A program made the translations under genes and the position numbers. Shown here in pieces: positions 7,811 to 15,918 of a stretch of 64,000 nucleotides of DNA; the first letter of the stretch is position 1, and each line of letters starts with the position of its first letter. The notes beneath the pieces are model-generated. The model was not told where the DNA came from and did not search any database. It saw only the letters and a list, made by a program, of their open reading frames with translations. The DNA is from DATMQA01 sp035566895 (lineage in GTDB: Bacteria; Verrucomicrobiota; Verrucomicrobiia; Limisphaerales; UBA8199): assembly GCA_035566895.1 (NCBI GenBank), contig DATMQA010000158.1, forward strand, positions 1 through 64,000, read 5' to 3'.

Positions 7811-10477
7811 ATGAAAAAAACCCTCCTCGCGATCACCCTGCTTGCCTCGTTGGCTACGATTCCAGCCCGAGCAGCGCAATTCTGGTATGATGTCGTCACC
7901 AACTACTCCCTTGGGGGCATTACCACCAATACCGCCAATTGGTTTGCCCACCAACCCGGAAGTCTGACGGCGCACGACACACTCGTAGTGTCGAATTTCT
8001 ACACCTCCGGCGCGACCTTCAGCAACGGCAGGCACCTGCGCATCAACGGCCTGAATACGGAGTACGTTATGCACATCTTGCCTAATTCGAATGTGCTGGC
8101 CAGCGGCTTTATCTACGCCAGTTTCATCGCCAATGCCAGTTTTGTCCCGAGCGGCGGCAATGGCACTTATTTCGCAGCCTTCAACGACCTGGGGATTGCC
8201 AGTGTACCTGATGGCTGGAATCTTCAGACTAATGGCTTTAATTTCCGGGGTCGTGTTTACGAGATTGGCAATACCAACGTCTTCCCCTTCACTAATACGA
8301 CCGCCGGCACTTTCCGCTACGGCGTGAGCGCAGCGGCGGGAGACCCAGCGCAAGGCGGCGGCGCCAGCATCAGGTACGTGCCGATCGACCTGCTGAAGAA
8401 CATGGATGTGCAGGTCGTCTTGAAATACGATATCAGCACCGGGCTTGCCACCCTCTGGATTAATCCCGCCTCCGAAAGCGATACCGCTAACATGGCGATC
8501 AGCAGTGACGTGACCGGTTTCACCACGCTGGCCGGCCTGATTTTCCGCCAACGCACTGGCGGCGGCACCGTAGATGTTCGGGATGTCGTGGTCGGCGATA
8601 CTTTTGCCGACGTGATGACCAATACCACCGCCAACCCCGTGCTCATCGCCACGAACTATTCTACGGTGACCAACTACTCCGGCAATCCGGCGCTTTTGGA
8701 GGTGTTTCCGACATGCCTTGGTGGCGGTCCCCTCAATTATCAATGGTACCAGATCGTCAGTGGGGTGACTAACGTGGTGGCCGGCGCGACAAGCCAGACC
8801 TATTACATCGCCAGTTTGAGCGCCAGCGACCAAGGCAATTATTTCTGCGCCGTCACCAATTCGGGCGGCGCCGTCGGCGCAGTCAGCCGCAGCGATTACT
8901 ACATTTCGGTGAACAGCACCCCCACGCCACCAGGTTTTACCGCCCAACCCAAGAGCGGGAGTGCATCGGTAGGAGGCACGCTGACCCTTTCCTGCACGGC
9001 CTTTGGCACTGGTCCTTTGAGCTATCAGTGGTTCTTCAGCAACAGCATTGTTGGTAACCTGACTCTGGTCAATGGCTCACCCGTAACTACCCAACCGGGG
9101 GATGCAAGTGTCGTTAACGGCTCGCAATCACCCACCCTGGTTGTCACTGGCGTCAGCACCAACGAAACCGGGGCTTATTACGTGACTGTCAATGGCGGCC
9201 TGGCGCCTTCGGTGACCAGCACGAATGCCCAGATCACGGTGCTGCCGCCGCAGACCAGAACCATCGCTTTCCTGCGCGGTCTTCTTAATACCAACACGTG
9301 GACGCCCACGGACACCACCACAACGTTTAACATCACCGGGGTAGTCACCACGGTTACGAATCTCACCAGCGGCACAACTTCATCTTACTACGTGCAGGAC
9401 AGCACCGCCGGCATCAATCTGTTTATCACGGGTGACGCCGGCTTCCGACCGACGCGTGGAGACGTAGTGACGGCGAACGGAACGTTGTCCAGCTTCAACA
9501 ATAGCCTGGAATTGGCCTGCAACGCCCTCAACCCTTATCAGACCTACTCGATCCTATCGCACAGCAACACGTTACCGGCCCCCTCGGTGTTTAGCTTCAC
9601 CTTCACCAATAACGCCGGGGCTATGGAAACCAATTACGAAGGCCGGTACGTGATGCTTACCAACATCTTCTTCCCTCCGGGCAATTTCCCCAACGGCACG
9701 ACCGTGACTGTCAGCAACCAAAATGGTGCGTCGTTCCTTATCTTTGTCAGCTCCCAATGCGCGGCAGTAGTTGGCCAACCCATGCCCCCGTTTGCCTGGG
9801 GCGTCATCGACGCCCTGACACAGAGCAAGTCCGGCGCTTATTCCAGTACCGGGTATGAGCTTAACCTCACTGATCTGAGCGATTTGATCACTACCGCTCC
9901 TTCAGAGGTGACGGTCAATATCGCCAAGTCCGGCACCAACGTTGTGCTCAGTTGGACAGCGGTGCCATACAACTATTCCTACACGGTCTATTGCAGTACC
10001 TCTTTGCTCGGCCCGTGGGTTCCCCTGGCCAGCGGACTGACTTTTACCACCGAGGCGGGGAGCTTCACCGATTCCGGCAAGGCAATTTACGGCGGCACGC
10101 TGTCAGGAAGCCAGGAAGTGCCCTCGAGCGGTTCCACCGGCTCCGGTTCCGGTTTTGTGGTTCTTAGCCCCGACAAATCGACTCTCACGGTGAACATGAG
10201 TTTCAGCGGTATTTCGGCTCCGGCGACGGCGGCTCATATCCACGGCCCGGCCGCGGCGGGCGTGAACGCCAGTGTGCTCTTCCCCTTTACCGGCGTGCCT
10301 GGCGCCACCTCCGGTTCGATACCGCAGCAGTCCTTTGCCATCACCCCCACCCAAGTCGGTTACCTACAGAGCGGTTTGCTCTACTTCAACGTGCACGACG
10401 CGAACTTCCCCGCCGGCGAGATACGCGCCCAGATTCTGCCCGTCTCGACGACGTTCTACAAGATCGCCAGCCCTTAA
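7811..10477 (+). CDS. Large secreted protein with Ig-like repeats and a C-terminal CHRD domain
   Basis: About 888 residues. ATG 7811 is preferred over ATG 7796 because it opens a classical signal peptide (MKKTLLAITLLASLATIPARA). Following segments are a beta-rich region with TLWINPASESDT; Ig-like domains with the pattern LNYQWYQ...ASDQGNYFCAVTNSGG and LSYQWFFSN...NETGAYYVTV; an OB-like region (ITGVVTTV...YYVQDSTAGINLF); and a short module (VVLSWTAVPYNYSYTVYCS) shared with other secreted proteins here. Near the end is a CHRD domain (GGTLSGSQEVP, AAHIHGPAAAGVNA, LYFNVHDANFPAGEIRAQI). It ends TTFYKIASP. It is probably exported or surface attached; its function is unknown. A strong hairpin follows, then a pseudopilin gene. 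Confidence 0.8.
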   Translation: MKKTLLAITLLASLATIPARAAQFWYDVVTNYSLGGITTNTANWFAHQPGSLTAHDTLVVSNFYTSGATFSNGRHLRINGLNTEYVMHILPNSNVLASGFIYASFIANASFVPSGGNGTYFAAFNDLGIASVPDGWNLQTNGFNFRGRVYEIGNTNVFPFTNTTAGTFRYGVSAAAGDPAQGGGASIRYVPIDLLKNMDVQVVLKYDISTGLATLWINPASESDTANMAISSDVTGFTTLAGLIFRQRTGGGTVDVRDVVVGDTFADVMTNTTANPVLIATNYSTVTNYSGNPALLEVFPTCLGGGPLNYQWYQIVSGVTNVVAGATSQTYYIASLSASDQGNYFCAVTNSGGAVGAVSRSDYYISVNSTPTPPGFTAQPKSGSASVGGTLTLSCTAFGTGPLSYQWFFSNSIVGNLTLVNGSPVTTQPGDASVVNGSQSPTLVVTGVSTNETGAYYVTVNGGLAPSVTSTNAQITVLPPQTRTIAFLRGLLNTNTWTPTDTTTTFNITGVVTTVTNLTSGTTSSYYVQDSTAGINLFITGDAGFRPTRGDVVTANGTLSSFNNSLELACNALNPYQTYSILSHSNTLPAPSVFSFTFTNNAGAMETNYEGRYVMLTNIFFPPGNFPNGTTVTVSNQNGASFLIFVSSQCAAVVGQPMPPFAWGVIDALTQSKSGAYSSTGYELNLTDLSDLITTAPSEVTVNIAKSGTNVVLSWTAVPYNYSYTVYCSTSLLGPWVPLASGLTFTTEAGSFTDSGKAIYGGTLSGSQEVPSSGSTGSGSGFVVLSPDKSTLTVNMSFSGISAPATAAHIHGPAAAGVNASVLFPFTGVPGATSGSIPQQSFAITPTQVGYLQSGLLYFNVHDANFPAGEIRAQILPVSTTFYKIASP

Positions 10478-10501
10478 TATGGCCGATGGTTTCGAATCGA
10501 G

Positions 10502-10527
10502 CAGGCGCCCCGGACCTGGGGCGCCTG
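10502..10527 (+). terminator. Strong hairpin after the CHRD protein gene
   Basis: CAGGCGCCCC pairs perfectly with GGGGCGCCTG over ten base pairs with a six-base loop (GGACCT), 25 bases after the stop at 10477. No T-run follows, so it may be a non-canonical terminator or an mRNA 3' end stabiliser. Confidence 0.5.
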
Positions 10528-10622
10528 GCGCTTGCCAAGGCTACCGGACCAATCCCCTTGCCAACTTTGGGTGACGAATGCTAGGATTAGTGAATAGAAC
10601 GGGCAGGAAATGCGGGAATTCT

Positions 10623-11495
10623 ATGAAGCAAAATCGTGAGCGGCGTTTAGCTTTCACTTTGATTGAGTTGCTGGTCGTCATTGCCATCATCGCTATTCTA
10701 GCTGCGATGCTCCTGCCGGCCCTCAGCCGCGCGAAGGACCGGGCCAAATCGATCAACTGCCTCTCCAACCTGCGCCAGTGGGGGATTGCTCTGCAAGTCA
10801 CGCTGGCGGACAACGGGGACGTGATGCCCCGGGATGGGACCGATAGTGGGGGACAATACGGTGTGGATACCGGAAACACCGGAAGCGCGGGCTCACCGCC
10901 CTATCCCGCTCAGGGCAGCCCTAACGATGACTACGCCTGGTTTAATGCGATGGCCAGCGTGATGGCCGACAAACCCCTTTCCAATTATTTTGATGCGACG
11001 GGGGGCGGATTCGCCTCCAACAAATTGCCCTTCCCTGGTAAACTCGGGAAGATCTGGCACTGCCCCGCAGCCAGCACCGACCCAAATGAACCCTTCCTCC
11101 AGGGTGGCGCTTTCGGCTTTTTCAGCTACGGAATGAACATTGACCTGAAGGCTACCACGCCGATCACTAGCGGTTACGGCAAGATGCCGTACCCAAACAT
11201 GCCCAAGGTCACAACCGTTCGAAACACTTCGGCAACCGTTCTTCTAACCGAGATGGCCTTCAGCCCCACAAAGGAAACCTACGTCTTCGATCCGAGCCGC
11301 AATGGGATCTTCCCGTGCGAACGCAGTTCGCGCTTTCCAATGCGCCACAACGGTTCTGGAGGCAACCTGGTTTTCATTGATGGCCACTCTCAATACTTCA
11401 AACGCAGCTACATAACTAACGGGGCCCCAGACGCGAGCGGCGCCAACCGCGCCGAGAAGAACAACCCCGACGTCATCTGGAATATCAACCGGTAG
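10623..11495 (+). CDS. Pseudopilin-type protein with prepilin N-terminal methylation motif
   Basis: The 290-residue product starts at ATG 10623, preceded by AGGAAATGCGGG. An upstream in-frame ATG at 10578 would place 15 extra residues before the leader. The leader MKQNRERRLA is followed by FTLIELLVVIAIIAILAAML, the type II secretion/type IV pilin cleavage and methylation site with its long hydrophobic helix. It continues LPALSRAKDRAKSINCLSNLRQWG, a form very common in Verrucomicrobia and Planctomycetes. The C terminus carries RHNGSGGNLVFIDGH, close to the H-X9-DG tail motif of these families. It is likely an inner-membrane-anchored minor pilin-like protein of unknown role. Confidence 0.85.
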   Translation: MKQNRERRLAFTLIELLVVIAIIAILAAMLLPALSRAKDRAKSINCLSNLRQWGIALQVTLADNGDVMPRDGTDSGGQYGVDTGNTGSAGSPPYPAQGSPNDDYAWFNAMASVMADKPLSNYFDATGGGFASNKLPFPGKLGKIWHCPAASTDPNEPFLQGGAFGFFSYGMNIDLKATTPITSGYGKMPYPNMPKVTTVRNTSATVLLTEMAFSPTKETYVFDPSRNGIFPCERSSRFPMRHNGSGGNLVFIDGHSQYFKRSYITNGAPDASGANRAEKNNPDVIWNINR

Positions 11496-11644
11496 GGGAA
11501 CTCGCCCGAATGCCGCACGGAACGCGTGGTGGCGCAAGTTCAAAGTCTGTTGTGCGGCGCCAATGGACTTTTCCAGGGCCACCCAGACCAGGCAGGACTG
11601 AGCACTTGCGATCGCAGATTCGCTTCCAGAAACGACGAAAAACT

Positions 11645-12523
11645 ATGTGCAACACATCTTCTAAACCGGGCCGGAACCGGATTCCGGCAATAATCAAAGT
11701 GCTCGTTTTGAGCCTGGTCCTGCCCGGCTGCTCAGAAAAAAAGGAGCCGGAGGCGGCGACCACGGGGCCATCCAAGGTTGTGCTCAAAGGCTCCAACACC
11801 ATTGGCGAAGAACTGGCTCCGAAGCTCATTGCCGAATATAAAAAGGACCACCCTGCGGTGACCTTCGAGTTGGAATCCAAGGCCACGGGTTACGGGCTGG
11901 CCTCTTTAATGGCCGGGCAATGCAACATTGCCGGAGCTTCGCGCGAGCCGATCAAAGACGAGCGTGAGCTGGCGATTTCGCGCGGTATCGAGCTAAAGGA
12001 CTACGTGATCGGTTCTTACAGCGTGGCGGTCATTTTAAACGCCGCTTGTCCTCTGACGAGCCTCAGTAAAGGCCAAATCCGGGATGTTTTCACCGGCGCC
12101 ATCCTGAACTGGAAAGAGGTTGGAGGACCGGACGCTCCGATTCATTTGTACGCACGCGATCCGATTTCAGGAACCTTTCTTGGTTTTCGAGAACTGGCGA
12201 TGGAGAACAAGCCTTACGCGACCATCGCGAAGACTTTTACCAATTACGAGGGCATAGTGGCAGCGGTCGCCGCCGACCCGAACGGTATCGGCTATTGCAG
12301 CATCCCCCTAGCCGGCAGCGCCGGCGTAAAAGCTCTGCCCATCGAGGGAGTTGCCCCCACCGTCGCTTCGGTGAAGGAAGGCAAGTACCCTTACGCGCGC
12401 CTCCTGCGGTTTTACACCGACAAGGCCAAGGAGCCTGCCGAAGCGCGGGATTTCATCCAGTTTGTTATGTCGAGTCGCGGACAGGAGATTCTGACCCAAG
12501 TAGGTGACGTGCCGCATCGGTGA
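11645..12523 (+). CDS. PstS-like phosphate-binding lipoprotein
   Basis: This 292-residue substrate-binding protein has a lipoprotein signal ending LSLVLPGC-SEKK, so ATG 11645 is chosen; earlier in-frame codons from 11510 precede the signal. The PBP-like fold is shown by VVLKGSNTIGEELAPKLIAEY, MAGQCNIAGASREPIKDEE-like phosphate-site residues, FTGAILNWKEVGGPDAPI and ARDPISGTFLGFRELA. These match the PstS/SphX group that binds phosphate outside the inner membrane. No pstCAB or phoU genes flank it. It may serve a remote transporter, act in sensing, or bind another oxyanion. Confidence 0.82.
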   Translation: MCNTSSKPGRNRIPAIIKVLVLSLVLPGCSEKKEPEAATTGPSKVVLKGSNTIGEELAPKLIAEYKKDHPAVTFELESKATGYGLASLMAGQCNIAGASREPIKDERELAISRGIELKDYVIGSYSVAVILNAACPLTSLSKGQIRDVFTGAILNWKEVGGPDAPIHLYARDPISGTFLGFRELAMENKPYATIAKTFTNYEGIVAAVAADPNGIGYCSIPLAGSAGVKALPIEGVAPTVASVKEGKYPYARLLRFYTDKAKEPAEARDFIQFVMSSRGQEILTQVGDVPHR

Positions 12524-12530
12524 TCGGCTC

Positions 12531-15017
12531 TCAGTTCGTCCTCACTGGCCCGCCGGACACCGGGTCCCGCCAGGGCTTTCCCCGGGCCAATTCTTCCAAC
12601 ATCTTTCGGCATTGAGCCTCAACCTCGGTTTGCGCAGCGCCGGCCGCCAGGGCCTGGGCTTTCTGGACAGTCTGCGTCGCTTCTTGAAACCGGCCCGCTT
12701 CGGCGTATGTCGCCGCCAAAGTCATCAATAACGGCGCCTGTTTGTTCCCGGTAAGTTCACAGGCTCGCTCGGCCATGCGAACGGCCTCGGGCCCGTTGCG
12801 GAACTCAGGACGTGGGTCGGTCGCCAGAATCCAGGAAAGCCGGTCGAGGGCCTCCAGATAATCGTTCTGCAACAGCAGCGCCTGCGCATACTCGCTCAGG
12901 GCTTCGCGGGTTTTTCCCAAATGGGCCAGGGTCAGTCCGAATTCGCAGTGCAACCTCGGATCGTTTGGCTTGCCGGCGGCCAGGTGCGAAAAGAGGGCGG
13001 CCGCCTGCGACCATTTGCCAAGCTGGTTGAAAGCCAGGGCCAGGTTGTAGAGTGACTCAGGATTGGCAGGGTTCAACTTCACCGCCGCCTGAAGCTGAGC
13101 GGCGCCCTCGGCCGCCTGGTTTTTTTGGAGCAGGAGGACCCCGAGATTATTGTGGGCCTCAGCCAGGTCGGGATCCAGCTTCACGGCCCTGGAATAGTGC
13201 GCCATCGCTTCGTCGAGACGGCCCTGGGTGTGGAGCACACGCGCCAGGTTGTTCTCGGCGCCGGCCGACTCCGGGTTCAGGGCCAGGGCCTGCTGATAGA
13301 GAGCTTTGGCCTCCTCGAGTTTGCCTTGCCGGGCGAGCGCCAGCCCAAGGAAGACCTGCACCTTGTCCCGCAACGGCCTGAACCAGAGCGCCTTGCCATA
13401 CTCGGCGATGGCCTCGTTTGGGTGGCCCTGCTTCTCCAGCACCCGGGCGATGTGGAAATGCACTTCGGCATTATCGGCGTCGTAAGTCAGCGCCCGGTCA
13501 AACAAGCGCATCGCCCCATCCAGGTTGCCTTCCTCGGCCAGGGCCGCGCCCACCACCGCCATGGAGCGGCCATTGTTGGGGGTGACCTGCAGGGCATGTT
13601 CGAACAGCCGGCGGGTGTCCTTCCAATAGCGGAGCTGCAGCGATGTGCCGGCGGCCAATCCGAGTCCAATGGCGGCGGCGAGCACGCCAAGAAACCACTC
13701 GCGCACCCGAGAAGATTTGTAGCCCGACTGCTTAGGAATGGCCTGCCGACTGAAAGTCGGCGATACAGCAGATTGGAAATCTGCGCTACTCCCTCTGGCC
13801 AGCTCTGCCGCCCCCCAAACCAGGGCGATGAACAGTCCCACCAGCGGCAGGTAGGTGTAACGGTCAGCCCAGGCCTGGTCGCCCACTTGAACCAACCCGA
13901 GCACCGGCACCAGCATGCCCAAAAACCACAGCCAGCCTATTAGCGCATAAGGGCAGCGCGAGGCGAAGCGAAAGGCCAGCACCGACAACAGGGCGAGCAA
14001 CAGCCCCGCTGCGATGACTTCGGCCAGGCCTTCTTGAGCCGGATAGGGACAATAGGCGACAAGATGCCGCGGCAGGAGCATCGCACCGAGGTAATGTGCG
14101 TAGGAAACGAGCGCATGGCCGAAGCGCCGGGCCACCGACAACCCGCCGATGGAGACCATTGCATAGCTCTGTTTCTGGGCAAAAAATGTCGCCACACAAT
14201 CCGCCGCGCTGAAGGCGAAGAAGGGAACTTTCTCCCAGAGGAGGGGGAGGAGATTTTTGATTTTTGATTTTTGATTTTTGATTTGAAAGCGAGCAAGCGG
14301 CCAGAAGTCGAGGAGAAGGAACACGAAGGGCAAGGTTACCAACATCGGTTTGCTCATCAGGCCGAGGGCGAAAAAGAGCAGCGCCAGGAGGTAGTAGAGT
14401 GATGGGGGGAACGTGATGCGTGATGCGTGATGCGTGATTTCCCGTCCGGAGTCATGTGGCTGGGCTTCTCCACTACTGACGACGGACGACGGACTACCGA
14501 CTCCGCCGAGCGCCTTCGCATATCGCGCGTAGGTCAGCAGTGTCAGAAAGAAGAAGAACGCGCTCAGCACATCCTTCCGCTCGGCGAGCCAGGCCACCGA
14601 CTCGACGTGCAGGGGATGCCAGGCAAACAGCGCCGCCACACAGGCGCTGCGCCCGCGAGCGCCGGTCATTCGATTCAGCACCAGGAACAGCAGCACGGTG
14701 TTAGCGGCGTGGAACAGCACATTGGTCAGGTGATGGCCGGCGGGGTGCAGACCGTAAAGCTGGTAATCCAGCATATGCGACAGCCAGGTCAGCGGGTGCC
14801 AGTTGCTGGCGTAAAAGTTTTTAAAGGCCCAGGCCACGCCGGGCCAGGTCAGGCCGGCCCGGACGTGCGGGTTTTCGGTGACATACTGCTGATCATCGTA
14901 GGTGAGAAAATCGTGGGTGAGGGAAGGCGAATAGAGGGCCAGCGTGCCTGCCGCGAGGGCCAAACAAATCCAGACCGGCTGAGGCCATTTCCAGGCAAAG
15001 CGCTTCACCCTGCCCAT
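12531..15017 (-). CDS. Multi-pass membrane protein of the GT-C/TPR type
   Basis: 828 residues. The N-terminal 450 hold about nine to ten membrane helices. Motifs of the TMTC/GT-C-like family include HDFLTYDDQQYVTENPHV, NWHPLTWLSHMLDYQLYG, FAWHPLHVESVAWLAERKD and GDQAWADRYTYLPL. An acidic residue pair in the first loop is typical of GT-C glycosyltransferases using lipid-linked sugars. The C-terminal 350 residues are eight or more TPR units (for example AEVHFHIARVLEKQGHPNEA). It is probably an envelope protein glycosylation or assembly factor; the reaction is inferred. Three stretches of repeat-derived sequence sit in frame (residues about 175-202, 244-256 and 405-431) and look like insertions. 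It is convergent with the PstS-like gene. Confidence 0.75.
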   Translation of the reverse strand: MGRVKRFAWKWPQPVWICLALAAGTLALYSPSLTHDFLTYDDQQYVTENPHVRAGLTWPGVAWAFKNFYASNWHPLTWLSHMLDYQLYGLHPAGHHLTNVLFHAANTVLLFLVLNRMTGARGRSACVAALFAWHPLHVESVAWLAERKDVLSAFFFFLTLLTYARYAKALGGVGSPSSVVSSGEAQPHDSGREITHHASRITFPPSLYYLLALLFFALGLMSKPMLVTLPFVFLLLDFWPLARFQIKNQKSKIKNLLPLLWEKVPFFAFSAADCVATFFAQKQSYAMVSIGGLSVARRFGHALVSYAHYLGAMLLPRHLVAYCPYPAQEGLAEVIAAGLLLALLSVLAFRFASRCPYALIGWLWFLGMLVPVLGLVQVGDQAWADRYTYLPLVGLFIALVWGAAELARGSSADFQSAVSPTFSRQAIPKQSGYKSSRVREWFLGVLAAAIGLGLAAGTSLQLRYWKDTRRLFEHALQVTPNNGRSMAVVGAALAEEGNLDGAMRLFDRALTYDADNAEVHFHIARVLEKQGHPNEAIAEYGKALWFRPLRDKVQVFLGLALARQGKLEEAKALYQQALALNPESAGAENNLARVLHTQGRLDEAMAHYSRAVKLDPDLAEAHNNLGVLLLQKNQAAEGAAQLQAAVKLNPANPESLYNLALAFNQLGKWSQAAALFSHLAAGKPNDPRLHCEFGLTLAHLGKTREALSEYAQALLLQNDYLEALDRLSWILATDPRPEFRNGPEAVRMAERACELTGNKQAPLLMTLAATYAEAGRFQEATQTVQKAQALAAGAAQTEVEAQCRKMLEELARGKPWRDPVSGGPVRTN
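13745..13784. repeat. Twin-hairpin repeat inside a coding sequence
   Basis: Two consecutive hairpins, GCCGAC-TGAAA-GTCGGC (13745-13761) and GCAGAT-TGGAA-ATCTGC (13768-13784), have identical geometry: a 6-bp stem and a 5-base loop. Read on the minus strand they encode ADFQSAVSPTFSRQA within the GT-C/TPR protein. The form suggests a dispersed repeat element inserted in frame. Confidence 0.7.
14252..14284. repeat. GATTTTT tandem repeat in coding sequence
   Basis: Four copies of the 7-mer GATTTTT plus a partial copy. On the minus strand they encode the Lys/Asn-rich segment QIKNQKSKIKN between membrane helices of the GT-C/TPR protein. Confidence 0.65.
14413..14438. repeat. GTGATGC tandem repeat in coding sequence
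   Basis: Three GTGATGC units plus GTGAT, read on the minus strand as ITHHASRIT in the GT-C/TPR protein. Next to it, GACGACGGACGACGG-type words (about 14477-14495) encode SSVVSSG. Both kinds look like intergenic simple repeats captured in frame. Confidence 0.65.
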
Positions 15018-15114
15018 TCTGCAAAACCAGGGCGGTTATTCAATCCGCGTTTTGTTAAGCAGATCGGTGGATGTTCTATAGAATTTAAGTTAATATACCT
15101 CACTCAATTATGTT

Positions 15115-15142
15115 TTGACATAAGACTGTGACATAGTAATCT
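15115..15142 (+). promoter_or_regulatory. Weak candidate promoter for the second pseudopilin gene
   Basis: A perfect TTGACA (15115-15120) lies 16 bases before TAATCT (15137-15142), in an AT-rich stretch about 65 bases upstream of ATG 15206. The -10 is poor, so confidence is low. Confidence 0.3.
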
Positions 15143-15205
15143 CATCGCCAATTTAATTTGTCGCCGAGCTTTTATGGGCCCGGCGGGAGCGGAACAACTC
15201 ACGTT

Positions 15206-15898
15206 ATGCGGGCGCTTAGACAGGAGTTTTTCGCCAGCGGCTGCTCTCGGCGTGGCTTCACGCTGATTGAGCTGTTGGTCGTGATCGCAATCCTGGCGAT
15301 CCTGGCCGCCATGCTTTTGCCGGCGCTGAGCCGGGCCCGCGAGAAGGCCAAATCCGCCTTCTGCCTTGGCAACCTCAGGCAATGGGGATTGGCCACGCAG
15401 CTCTATGTGGCGGGGCACGAGGATTTTCTTCCCCGGGATGGCACTCCTTCTCCGTCGGATAATGACACGAACGTCGGGTGGTACATCCAGTTGCCGCAAG
15501 AGCTGGGGTTGCCGCGCTATCATGATATGCCCTGGCGAAAGAATCCCGCGGTGGAGCCGGGCCGCTCGATTTGGGTTTGTCCGGCCAATGCGCGCCGGAG
15601 CAACACGAACAACCTTTTCCATTACTGCCTGAACGAGCACGTCAACGGAACCGGGGCGGCCAACCGTCCCGTCAAGCACTCCTGGATCAACAGGCCCAGT
15701 GCGGTGGTCTGGCTGTTCGACAACGGCAAACTCGCGGCCGTGGCCCAGCAGAACAATGTCCACACGAACCTCCACAGCCACGGCGCGCAATTCGTTTTCC
15801 TGGACGGCCACGCGCGCCGGTTCAGGAACCTGGAGTATTGGGACTTTGCAGACAACAAAGGACGGACGAACAATCTCGACCTGGTCTGGATTCCTTAA
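15206..15898 (+). CDS. Pseudopilin-type protein with H-X9-DG tail
   Basis: 230 residues from ATG 15206; a TTG start at 15158 is possible but adds 16 residues ahead of the leader. After MRALRQEFFASGCSRRG comes FTLIELLVVIAILAILAAML, the prepilin peptidase cleavage and N-methylation signal with its membrane helix. LPALSRAREKAKSAFCLGNL follows, nearly the same as in the pseudopilin at 10623, so the two are paralogs. The C-terminal HSHGAQFVFLDGH gives the H-X9-DG motif. It is likely anchored in the inner membrane and assembled as a minor pilin. A large secreted protein begins 21 bases downstream, suggesting co-transcription. Confidence 0.85.
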   Translation: MRALRQEFFASGCSRRGFTLIELLVVIAILAILAAMLLPALSRAREKAKSAFCLGNLRQWGLATQLYVAGHEDFLPRDGTPSPSDNDTNVGWYIQLPQELGLPRYHDMPWRKNPAVEPGRSIWVCPANARRSNTNNLFHYCLNEHVNGTGAANRPVKHSWINRPSAVVWLFDNGKLAAVAQQNNVHTNLHSHGAQFVFLDGHARRFRNLEYWDFADNKGRTNNLDLVWIP

Positions 15899-15918
15899 TG
15901 AAACAACCCTGAAACGTT

